Made by a program: the position numbers and the translations under genes
Shown here: in pieces, positions 57,473 through 64,000 of the stretch
Numbering within the stretch: position 1 is the first letter of the stretch
Layout of the letters: each line of letters begins with the position of its first letter
The notes under the pieces: generated by a model
Database searches by the model: none
Seen by the model: only the letters and a program-made list of their open reading frames with translations
Told to the model about the DNA's origin: nothing
Assembly (NCBI RefSeq): GCF_036226465.1
Contig: NZ_CP108476.1
Span: 5,084,001-5,148,000 of the forward strand
Length of the DNA stretch: 64,000 nt
Source of the DNA: Kitasatospora sp. NBC_01250
Lineage (GTDB): Bacteria; Actinomycetota; Actinomycetes; Streptomycetales; Streptomycetaceae
Reading direction: 5' to 3'

Positions 57473-57488
57473 TCTGGTGTGGACCACA
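57473..57488. promoter_or_regulatory. DasR-like site (dre) before the sugar-binding lipoprotein gene
   Basis: TCTGGTGTGGACCACA has the dre core arms TGGT-N4-ACCA and matches the consensus at 12 of 16 positions when the accepted G/C variation is allowed. It lies 77 bases upstream of the lipoprotein start. Confidence 0.45.
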
Positions 57489-57564
57489 AGGGTCGGAATT
57501 TGACACCCTTTCGCCCACCTCTGTCCCCGGGAGGTCCCACCCCTGTGCTCGAAGGCGGTCCCCG

Positions 57565-58839
57565 TTGAAGTCCCGACTTTTCGCCGTGCTGTCCGCCGGC
57601 ACCCTGCTGACCTGCGGGCTGACCGGCTGCAGCTTCCTCGGCCTGGGCGGCGGTGGCACCGTCACCCTCAAGCTGGTGGCCGCCGACTACGGGACCACTC
57701 CGGACACCAGCTCGCAGAAGTACTGGAACCACCTGGCCAAGCAGTTCGAGGCGGCCAACCCCAAGATCAAGGTGGACGTCCAGGTCTTCAGCTGGAGCGA
57801 CATCGACGCCAAGGTGGCCGACATGGTCAAGGCCGGCAACTCGCCGGACCTGGTGCAGACCGGCGGCTTCGCCGACAAGGTCGCCGCCGGCCAGCTCTAC
57901 CCGGCCAGCGACGTGCTCTCGATCGACACCCAGACCAACTTCCTGGACAGCTTCAACCGCGCCGGCAACGTGCTCGGGACCCAGTACGGCATACCCTTCG
58001 CCGCCTCCTCGCGGACCTTCTTCTACAACAAGGCGATCTTCCGCCAGGCCGGGATCACCCAGCCGCCCGCCACCTGGGACGACCTGAAGAACGACGCCGC
58101 GCTGATCAAGGCCAAGGTCCCCGGGGTCACCCCGTACGCGTTGCCGCTCGGCCCCGAGGAGGCCCAGGCCGAGACCTCGATGTGGACGATGAGCGGTGGC
58201 AGCGGCATCACCGACGCCGCCGGCGTCTACTCCCTGGACAGCGCGCAGAACGTCGACACCTTCAACTGGCTCAAGCAGAACCTGGTCGACGCCCACCTGA
58301 CCTATCCGGACCCGGGCAAGGTGAACCGCCAGAACGCCTTCACCGACTTCGCCAACGGCAAGGTGGCGATGCTCAACGGGCACCCGACCCTGCTCCAGCA
58401 GGCCCACCAGGGCAACATCGACTTCGGCACCGCGCCGATCCCGGTCAAGAACACGCAGATCAAGCCGGTCTCGCTCGGGGTCGCCGACTGGATGATGGCC
58501 TACAGCGCCAACGGCCACCGCAACGAGATCCGCACCTTCCTGAGCTTCGCGTTCAACAAGGACAACACCACCAAGTTCGACCAGGAGTACAACCTGCTCC
58601 CGGTCACCCAGGACGGCCTGGCGGCGATGACCGCGAACGGGCAGAACGCCGAGCTCAAGCCGTTCCTGGACGCGCTGCCGAACGCCTCCTTCTACCCGTT
58701 CGGCGACCCGGCCTGGGACACCGTCAGCGGCCGGATCAAGACCGAGATCGGCACGGCGGTGCAGGGCGACCCGAAGCCGGTCCTCAGTGATCTGCAGAAC
58801 TACGCCGTGGACCAGGCCAAGAGCAAGCGCCCGCAGTAG
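57565..58839 (+). CDS. Sugar ABC transporter substrate-binding lipoprotein (orphan)
   Basis: This 424-residue exported lipoprotein has a signal peptide with lipobox LTGC (Cys22) and then a family-1 extracellular solute-binding protein (VTLKLVAADYG..., AANPKIKVDVQVF, IPFAASSRTFFYNKAIF). Such proteins bind oligo- or monosaccharides and pass them to membrane permeases. No permease or ATPase gene is adjacent, so it must use components encoded elsewhere. TTG 57565 has GAAGGCGG about six bases upstream. The DasR-like site and nag neighbours hint at amino sugars. Confidence 0.88.
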   Translation: MKSRLFAVLSAGTLLTCGLTGCSFLGLGGGGTVTLKLVAADYGTTPDTSSQKYWNHLAKQFEAANPKIKVDVQVFSWSDIDAKVADMVKAGNSPDLVQTGGFADKVAAGQLYPASDVLSIDTQTNFLDSFNRAGNVLGTQYGIPFAASSRTFFYNKAIFRQAGITQPPATWDDLKNDAALIKAKVPGVTPYALPLGPEEAQAETSMWTMSGGSGITDAAGVYSLDSAQNVDTFNWLKQNLVDAHLTYPDPGKVNRQNAFTDFANGKVAMLNGHPTLLQQAHQGNIDFGTAPIPVKNTQIKPVSLGVADWMMAYSANGHRNEIRTFLSFAFNKDNTTKFDQEYNLLPVTQDGLAAMTANGQNAELKPFLDALPNASFYPFGDPAWDTVSGRIKTEIGTAVQGDPKPVLSDLQNYAVDQAKSKRPQ

Positions 58840-58862
58840 CGGCTCGCGCGCACAATGGCCCC

Positions 58863-59090
58863 ATGACCGAGTTGACCGAACGGGAGCTGGCCGTGCTCGC
58901 CCTGGAGGCGGCCGGCTGGCGGACCCAGGGCGCCAAGGAGCAGGCCGTGCGGGAGCGCCTGGGCATCTCCGCCACCCGGTACTACCAGCTGCTGAACGGC
59001 CTGCTGGACCGCCCGGAGGCGCTGGCGCACAGCCCGGTGCTGGTCAACCGGCTGCGCCGGGTCCGCGCCGCCCGTCGCGCCGAGCGTTAG
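58863..59090 (+). CDS. DUF3263-family small protein
   Basis: This 75-residue protein has a helix-turn-helix-like stretch (EQAVRERLGISATRYYQLLNGLLDRPEAL) and a basic tail (RLRRVRAARRAER). It belongs to the actinobacterial DUF3263 family, probably a small DNA-binding protein; function is unknown. It lies 23 bases after the lipoprotein gene and just before otsB. Confidence 0.8.
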   Translation: MTELTERELAVLALEAAGWRTQGAKEQAVRERLGISATRYYQLLNGLLDRPEALAHSPVLVNRLRRVRAARRAER

Positions 59091-59120
59091 CCCGCGGCGG
59101 CCCTGGGTAGGTTGGCCGTC

Positions 59121-59969
59121 ATGGGTATCGCGCTGGAACCAAGGACCGCCGAGGGACGCGAGGGGCTGGCCGCGCTGCTGGCCGATCCGGCGCGGGCGCT
59201 GGTCGCCGTGGACTTCGACGGCACCCTGTCCCCGATCGTCGCCGATCCCGAGCAGGCCTGGGCGCACCCCGGCGCCGCCGCCGCGCTGGCCGCGCTGGCG
59301 CCGCTGGTCGGCACCGTGGCCGTGGTGACCGGGCGTCCGGTGCTCAGCGCGGTGCGGCTGGGCGGCTTCGACCGGCAGCCGGGGCTCGAACCCCTGGTGG
59401 TGCTCGGCCACTACGGCGCCGAGCGCTGGGCGGGCGGCACCCTGACCGCGCCGCCGCCGCACCCGGGGGTGGCCGCCGTACGGGCCGAACTGCCTGCGCT
59501 GCTGGCCGCGGTGGGCGCGCCGGAGGGCACCGGCACCGAGGACAAGGAGCGCTCGGTCGCGGTGCACACCCGCCGCACCGCCGACCCCGCCGCCGCCTTC
59601 GAGCTGCTGCGCGAGCCGCTGGCCGCGCTGGCGGCGGCGCACGGCCTGACCGTCGAACCGGGCCGCCTGGTCCTGGAGTTGCGTCCGCCGGGGGTGGACA
59701 AGGGAGCCGCGCTGAGCGGCCTGGTGAGCGAGCGGGGCGCCCGGTCGGTGCTCTACGCCGGCGACGACCTGGGTGATCTGGCCGCCTTCGCGGCGGTGCG
59801 CCGACTGCGTGCGGCGGGCGGGGGCGGCCTGCTGGTGGCCAGCGGACCGGTGACCGGCGAGCCGCCGGTGCGCGAGATCGCCGAGCAGGCGGACCTGCTG
59901 GTGGCGGGGCCGGCCGGCGTGGTGGAGCTGCTGGAGCGGCTGGGTCAGTCGCTCAGTTCGGCCAGCTGA
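59121..59969 (+). CDS. otsB: Trehalose-6-phosphate phosphatase
   Basis: This 282-residue HAD-family phosphatase has nucleophile motif VDFDGTLSP and later motifs VVTGRP and YAGDDLGDLAAF. It removes phosphate from trehalose-6-phosphate made by OtsA. ATG 59121 has no Shine-Dalgarno and lies seven bases after TAGGTT (59108-59113), so the mRNA is probably leaderless. Its end overlaps the convergent otsA gene by 25 bases, so the two partner genes face each other instead of sharing an operon. Confidence 0.92.
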   Translation: MGIALEPRTAEGREGLAALLADPARALVAVDFDGTLSPIVADPEQAWAHPGAAAALAALAPLVGTVAVVTGRPVLSAVRLGGFDRQPGLEPLVVLGHYGAERWAGGTLTAPPPHPGVAAVRAELPALLAAVGAPEGTGTEDKERSVAVHTRRTADPAAAFELLREPLAALAAAHGLTVEPGRLVLELRPPGVDKGAALSGLVSERGARSVLYAGDDLGDLAAFAAVRRLRAAGGGGLLVASGPVTGEPPVREIAEQADLLVAGPAGVVELLERLGQSLSSAS

Positions 59970-61408
59970 GCCAGGAACCACTGCTGCGGCGGCAGCGCGG
60001 TGGCCGCCGCGGCCAGCCGTCCGGTGCGCTCGGCCCGCTCGGCCGCCGGCATGCTCAACGCCCGGTGCAGCGCCTCGGCGGTGCCGACCACGTCGTAGGG
60101 GTTGATGCTCAGCGCGTCCGCGCCCAGCTCGGCGTGGGCACCGGCCTCGCGGGAGAGCACCAGCGCGCAGCCCGCGTCGGAGACCACCGGGACCTCCTTG
60201 GCGACCAGGTTCATGCCGTCCCTGATCGGGTTGACCAGCGCCACGTCCGCCATCCGGTAGGCCGCCAGCGAGCGCGCGAAGTCGTCCTCGACCTGGAGTA
60301 TCAGCGGTTGCCAGGAGTCGGTGGCGAACTCCTCGGTGATCTCCTGGCTGAGCCGCTGCACGGCCGCGGTGTAGTCGCGGTACTCGGCCAGGTCCTGCCG
60401 GGAGGGGTAGGCGAAGGCGATGTGCACCACCTGCTCGCGCCACTCGGGGCGGCTGCGCAGCAGGTGCCGGTAGGCCTGCAGGCCGCGCACGATGTTCTTG
60501 CTCAGCTCGGTCCGGTCCACCCGCACGATGGTCCGCCGCCCGCCCACCGCCTCGCGCAGCGCGGCCAGCCGCTCGTCCACGTCCGGCCGGTGGGCGCGCT
60601 CGCGCAGGAAGTCGGCGTCGGCGCCCAGCGCGTGCACCCCGAGCCTGGTGGTGCGGCCCTGGTGGCTGACCGAGAGGTCGGACCGGGGGCCCGCCCCAGA
60701 AATGATCTTCGCGTCCAGGAGCTGCTCGCAGCAGTCCGCGAAGGCCTCGGCCCAGCGGCGGGTGTGGAAGCCGGCCCGGTCGGCGCCCAGCACCCCGGTC
60801 AGCACGGCGCGGGCCAGCTCGTCCGGCAGCATGCGGAAGTAGTCCGCCGGGGCCCACGGGATGTGCAGGAAGTAGCTGATCCGCAGGTCGGGACGGAGCT
60901 CGCGGAGCAGCGCCGGCACCAGGGTCAGGTGGTAGTCCTGCACGAGCACGGCGGCGCCCGGGGCGGCCTCGGCGGCCAGCGCCTCGGCGAAGGCCGCGTT
61001 GTAGGCCTCGAAGGCCGTCCACCGGGCGTCGGCGTCGGCGTCGAAGACGGGTGCGGTGGGCGTGTTGTAGAGCAGGTGGTGCAGGAACCAGAGGGTCGAG
61101 TTGGCCACCCCGTTGTAGGCCTGGTCGAAGACCTCGGGGGCGATGTCCAGCATCCGGACGGCCTGTCCGCCGACATCGAAGCCGCCCTGGTCGAGCCGCC
61201 CCTGCGGCGAGCGCCGGGCCGCCGTGCGGTCCGCCTCGCCGAGTGCCGCGCAGACCCAGACCGTGCCCGGGTCGTCGATCGCGGAGAGCCCCGAGACCAG
61301 TCCGCCGCCGCCGCGCCGCAGCGTCAGCGTGCCGTCCGGGCCGCTGCTGAAGGAGACCGGACCCCGGTTGGATGCCACCAGGATGCGTGCGGGCGTGTGA
61401 TCGGACAT
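59945..61408 (-). CDS. otsA: Trehalose-6-phosphate synthase (GT20)
   Basis: This 487-residue glycosyltransferase makes trehalose-6-phosphate from a nucleotide-glucose and glucose-6-phosphate. Motifs include SNRGPVSF at the start, a glycine-rich GGGGLVSGL, QDYHLTLVPALLR, SYFLHIPWAP, IVRVDRTELSKNI and NPIRDGMNLVAKE. ATG 61408 is supported by the conserved N-terminus. It follows gpgS on the same strand with a 46-base gap, so compatible-solute genes may be co-transcribed. Confidence 0.94.
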   Translation of the reverse strand: MSDHTPARILVASNRGPVSFSSGPDGTLTLRRGGGGLVSGLSAIDDPGTVWVCAALGEADRTAARRSPQGRLDQGGFDVGGQAVRMLDIAPEVFDQAYNGVANSTLWFLHHLLYNTPTAPVFDADADARWTAFEAYNAAFAEALAAEAAPGAAVLVQDYHLTLVPALLRELRPDLRISYFLHIPWAPADYFRMLPDELARAVLTGVLGADRAGFHTRRWAEAFADCCEQLLDAKIISGAGPRSDLSVSHQGRTTRLGVHALGADADFLRERAHRPDVDERLAALREAVGGRRTIVRVDRTELSKNIVRGLQAYRHLLRSRPEWREQVVHIAFAYPSRQDLAEYRDYTAAVQRLSQEITEEFATDSWQPLILQVEDDFARSLAAYRMADVALVNPIRDGMNLVAKEVPVVSDAGCALVLSREAGAHAELGADALSINPYDVVGTAEALHRALSMPAAERAERTGRLAAAATALPPQQWFLAQLAELSD

Positions 61409-61454
61409 ATCTTCAACCTTGCCGGGGGCGTGCGGACGCAAACCCGGACCTTGG

Positions 61455-62465
61455 TCACACGCTCTGCGCCCGGTACTGCGGAAGCCCGATCACCGGGGGC
61501 CGCTCCAGCGCGATCACCTGGTGGCTGTGGGCGGTGAAGTCGCGGGTCACTGCGTCCCGGGTGAACTGGGTCAGCACCGGGCGGGCCAGGTTCTCGGCGG
61601 CCTTCAGGCGGTGGGTGCGGTCCAGCCGCTCCAGGGCGGTGCGGTAGATGGTGGCGGCCATCCGGCCCAGCGCCTGGCTGTCCTGGTGGCGGTGGTGGCG
61701 CACCCCCACGTCCACCTGGGCCAGCGCGTCCAGGCCCACCAGCTCCAGCGCGTCCACCAGCAGGCCCAGCTCCACCCCGTAACCGGTCGGGAAGTGCAGC
61801 CGCTCCAGCAGCGAGCGGCGGGCCGCGTACTCGCCGCCCAGCGGCTGCACGAAGCCGGCCAGCTGCGGCCAGTGCAGGTCCAGCAGCGGGCGGGCGACCA
61901 GCTCGGTGACCCGGCCGCCGCCGGCCGGCACCACCGCTCCTTCGGTCTCCAGGGGGCGGTCGTACATCGCCTTGACCAACTGCAGGTCGGGGTCGGTGAG
62001 CAGCGGGCCGATGATGCCGCTGACGAAGGCCGGGTCGAATGCGCGCAGGTCGGCGTCGATGAAGCAGACGATCGCCCCGCTGGTCACCAGCAGCGAGCGC
62101 CAGAGCACCTCGCCCTTGCCCGGCACGGCCGGCAGTCCGGGCAGGATCGCGTCCCGGTGCACCACCCGGGCACCGGCCGCCGCGGCCACCTCGGCGGTGC
62201 GGTCCGCCGAGCCGGAGTCGACCACCACCAGTTCGTCCACCAGCGGCAGCCGCTCCATCAGCTCGCGGCGGATCACCGTGACGATGTCGCCCACCGTGGA
62301 CTCCTCGTCCAGCGCGGGCAGCACCACGCTGACGGTGCCGGCCGCCCCCGCGGCCTGCTTGGCGGCGAGCAGCGCGGCGGGCGGCCGGTCGCCCGCCCGC
62401 CAGGAGCGTCGGCGCAGCCAGTCGGCCGCCTCCGGGAGTAGCGCGGGGCTCTGCTCGGCAGGCAA
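61455..62465 (-). CDS. gpgS: Glucosyl-3-phosphoglycerate synthase
   Basis: This 336-residue GT-A fold glycosyltransferase (GT81 type) has VSVVLPALDEESTVGDIV, VVDSGSADRTAEVA, the metal motif CFIDADLRAF and GEYAARRSLLE, all typical of GpgS. The enzyme makes glucosyl-3-phosphoglycerate, a precursor of glucosylglycerate or methylglucose lipopolysaccharide. TTG 62465 has AGGAG six bases upstream. A position beside otsA fits a stress or osmolyte role. Confidence 0.88.
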   Translation of the reverse strand: MPAEQSPALLPEAADWLRRRSWRAGDRPPAALLAAKQAAGAAGTVSVVLPALDEESTVGDIVTVIRRELMERLPLVDELVVVDSGSADRTAEVAAAAGARVVHRDAILPGLPAVPGKGEVLWRSLLVTSGAIVCFIDADLRAFDPAFVSGIIGPLLTDPDLQLVKAMYDRPLETEGAVVPAGGGRVTELVARPLLDLHWPQLAGFVQPLGGEYAARRSLLERLHFPTGYGVELGLLVDALELVGLDALAQVDVGVRHHRHQDSQALGRMAATIYRTALERLDRTHRLKAAENLARPVLTQFTRDAVTRDFTAHSHQVIALERPPVIGLPQYRAQSV

Positions 62466-62619
62466 ATCTCGCTCCTTGTGAATCTCGTCTCGCGGGTCGG
62501 ACGGTCGGCCTCGGTGGACCGCCCTTCGGATACAGTCTTCGTACTGCGGTCAGACCTTCGCACGCCGGGGTCGATCGCTCGGACTCGCCAGCATTCCTGG
62601 TGTCCACAACTTCACAGAG

Positions 62620-62747
62620 CTCATCCAGAGGGACTGAGGGAACGGCCCGTCGACGTCCCGGCAACCTTCTCGTCCGGCCTTCGCGGGCCCCGGCGGGGCA
62701 GGTGCCAATTCCGGCCTGTGGCGCGACCGCGCCATGGGGAAGATGAG
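62620..62747 (+). promoter_or_regulatory. SAM-I riboswitch (S box) before thrC
   Basis: The aptamer is closed by P1 CTCATC (62620-62625) with GATGAG (62742-62747). Inside are conserved S-box elements: CCAGAGGGACTGAGGGAACGG-type 5' strand, GGCCC followed by CGGCAACC, GGTGCCAATTCC and the final GGGGAAGATGAG. S-box RNAs bind S-adenosylmethionine and lower expression. There is no room for a terminator before ATG 62766, and the Shine-Dalgarno region starts within the 3' strand of P1, so control is probably at translation. Confidence 0.92.
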
Positions 62748-62765
62748 GAGAGAGGCCTCGCCATC

Positions 62766-64000
62766 ATGGCTACCGCTACCCCTGCAGCTGTCGGTCCTGT
62801 CGATCTCGGCCCCGCCGCCGCGCTGTCCTGTCGCGAGTGCGGCACCCGGTTCCCGCTCGGTCCCAGCTTCGCGTGCCTGGAGTGTTTCGGCCCGCTGGAG
62901 ATCGCCTACGACTACGAGGGCTACGACGCCGACGAGCTGCGCAAGCGGATCGAGGCCGGCCCCGCCTCGATCTGGCGCTACGCCCCGCTGCTGCCGGTGC
63001 CCGCGGACGTGGCCGGCAAGCCCAACCTGAACCCCGGCTGGACCCCGCTGGTGAAGGCCGACAACCTCGGCCGCGAGCTCGGTTTCACCGCCCAGCTGCA
63101 CGTCAAGGACGACTCCGGCAACCCGACCCACTCCTTCAAGGACCGGGTGGTGGCCTGCGCGATCGAGGCCGCCCGCGCCTTCGACTTCACCACGCTGTCC
63201 TGCTCCTCCACCGGCAACCTGGCCGGCGCGGTGGGCGCCGCGGCGGCCCGGGCCGGCTTCAAGTCCTGCGTCTTCATCCCGCACGACCTGGAGCAGGGCA
63301 AGGTCGTGATGGCCGGGGTCTACGGCGGTGAGCTGGTCGGCATCGAGGGCAACTACGACGACGTGAACCGGTTCTGCTCCGAGCTGATCGGCGACCCGGC
63401 CGGCGAGGGCTGGGGCTTCGTCAACGTCAACCTGCGCCCGTACTACGGCGAGGGCTCCAAGACGCTGGCCTTCGAGATCTGCGAGCAGCTCGGCTGGCGG
63501 CTGCCGGAGCAGATCGTGATCCCGATCGCCTCCGGCTCGCAGCTCACCAAGATCGACAAGGGGCTGCAGGAGCTGATCAAGCTCGGCCTGGTCGAGGACC
63601 GGCCCTACAAGATCTTCGGTGCCCAGGCGGCCGGCTGCTCGCCGGTCTCCGCGGCCTTCAAGGCGGGTCACGACGCGATCCGCCCGGTCAAGCCGGACAC
63701 CATCGCCAAGTCGCTGGCGATCGGCAACCCGGCGGACGGCCCGTACGTGCTGGACATCGCCCGGCGCACCGGCGGCGCGGTCGAGGACGTCACCGACGCC
63801 GAGGTGGTGGCGGCGATCCGGCTGCTGGCCCGCACCGAGGGGATCTTCGCCGAGACCGCGGGCGGCGTGACCATCGGCGTGCTGAAGAAGCTGGTCGAGA
63901 ACGGTCTGCTGGACCCGGCCAAGGAGACCGTGGCGATCAACACCGGGGACGGCCTCAAGACGCTGGACGCGGTGGCCGACGCGGGCCTGACCGCGACCAT
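62766..64000 (+). CDS. thrC: Threonine synthase, 3' end outside the window
   Basis: About 411 codons are visible without a stop. The pyridoxal-phosphate lysine is in DSGNPTHSFKDRV, followed by the phosphate loop SCSSTGNLAGAVGA; both are hallmarks of threonine synthase, which converts O-phosphohomoserine to threonine. Near the N-terminus CRECGTRF and CLECFGP form a four-cysteine, zinc-ribbon-like unit. ATG 62766 lies 18 bases after the SAM riboswitch; AGAGG (62751-62755) is a Shine-Dalgarno at suitable distance. SAM control links threonine output to methionine/SAM status. Confidence 0.93.
   Translation, partial: MATATPAAVGPVDLGPAAALSCRECGTRFPLGPSFACLECFGPLEIAYDYEGYDADELRKRIEAGPASIWRYAPLLPVPADVAGKPNLNPGWTPLVKADNLGRELGFTAQLHVKDDSGNPTHSFKDRVVACAIEAARAFDFTTLSCSSTGNLAGAVGAAAARAGFKSCVFIPHDLEQGKVVMAGVYGGELVGIEGNYDDVNRFCSELIGDPAGEGWGFVNVNLRPYYGEGSKTLAFEICEQLGWRLPEQIVIPIASGSQLTKIDKGLQELIKLGLVEDRPYKIFGAQAAGCSPVSAAFKAGHDAIRPVKPDTIAKSLAIGNPADGPYVLDIARRTGGAVEDVTDAEVVAAIRLLARTEGIFAETAGGVTIGVLKKLVENGLLDPAKETVAINTGDGLKTLDAVADAGLTAT

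Noticed and set aside
1..64000. tRNA, rRNA, CRISPR arrays and insertion sequences
   Set aside because: I looked for cloverleaf 3' ends, regularly spaced repeats, transposase motifs and terminal inverted repeats by eye and found none. A tRNAscan or ISfinder run could still show something I missed.

Overview
The window is high-GC actinobacterial DNA. Gene content and protein sequences point to a streptomycete (Streptomyces or Kitasatospora): an orphan GlnR, a Nur-type nickel regulator, RsiG, CdgB, a nag operon with a DasR-type operator, and many genes without a ribosome binding site that start a few bases after a TAnnnT -10 box. I see no tRNA, rRNA, CRISPR array, insertion sequence, integrase or phage gene. 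The strip reads as core chromosome. From memory, its blocks match segments that lie apart in S. coelicolor, so the order looks rearranged relative to that species.

Layout. 1-5000: the end of pstS, then pstC-pstA-pstB with a strong terminator, and on the other strand a DUF47/PhoU-like gene with a low-affinity phosphate permease. 5000-9500: csoR and cell-envelope genes (lipoprotein, PAP2 phosphatase, small CxCGW protein, and a transglycosylase/NlpC-P60 hydrolase). 9797-15541: five membrane and ATPase genes resembling a stripped-down type IV secretion machine (pilin-like, VirB8-like, VirB6-like, PrgI plus VirB4 N-half, VirB4 ATPase), without relaxase or coupling protein; this appears to be the cmd locus of streptomycetes. 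15611-21201: a secretion-stress two-component system with an HtrA-type protease, a LacI regulator and glnR. 21521-24707: MoaD-like and LmeA-like genes, then a sulfur locus with a cysteine-rich leader peptide before a rhodanese. 24723-29912: DsrE protein, nitrobindin, nur, a 66-bp perfect palindrome, ygfZ, dtd, rsiG and an asparaginase II-type gene.

30035-45103: a housekeeping block with ppa, dacB, a DUF2342 metalloprotease, tilS, hpt, ftsH and the folate genes folE, folP, folB and folK, interrupted by an esterase and an MprF/LysX-type gene. 45208-48795: a coiled-coil membrane protein, TerD, an unknown gene, arfB and a flavin reductase. 49203-52265: cdgB (GAF-PAS-GGDEF) behind a textbook CRP-type site, then a CBM-tailed membrane protein. 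52223-58839: amino-sugar genes (nagK-nagA-aldolase, a SIS isomerase, a DeoR regulator, an orphan sugar-binding lipoprotein) with two DasR-like sites. 58863-64000: a DUF3263 protein, convergent otsB/otsA, gpgS, and threonine synthase behind a SAM-I riboswitch.

Regulation is the richest part of the window. It includes a leaderless Cys-leader with upstream direct repeats, a riboswitch whose closing helix touches the Shine-Dalgarno region, several strong terminators, and both a c-di-GMP-making enzyme (cdgB) and a c-di-GMP-binding anti-sigma factor (rsiG). All assignments come from reading motifs and from recalled family knowledge; no database search was run.
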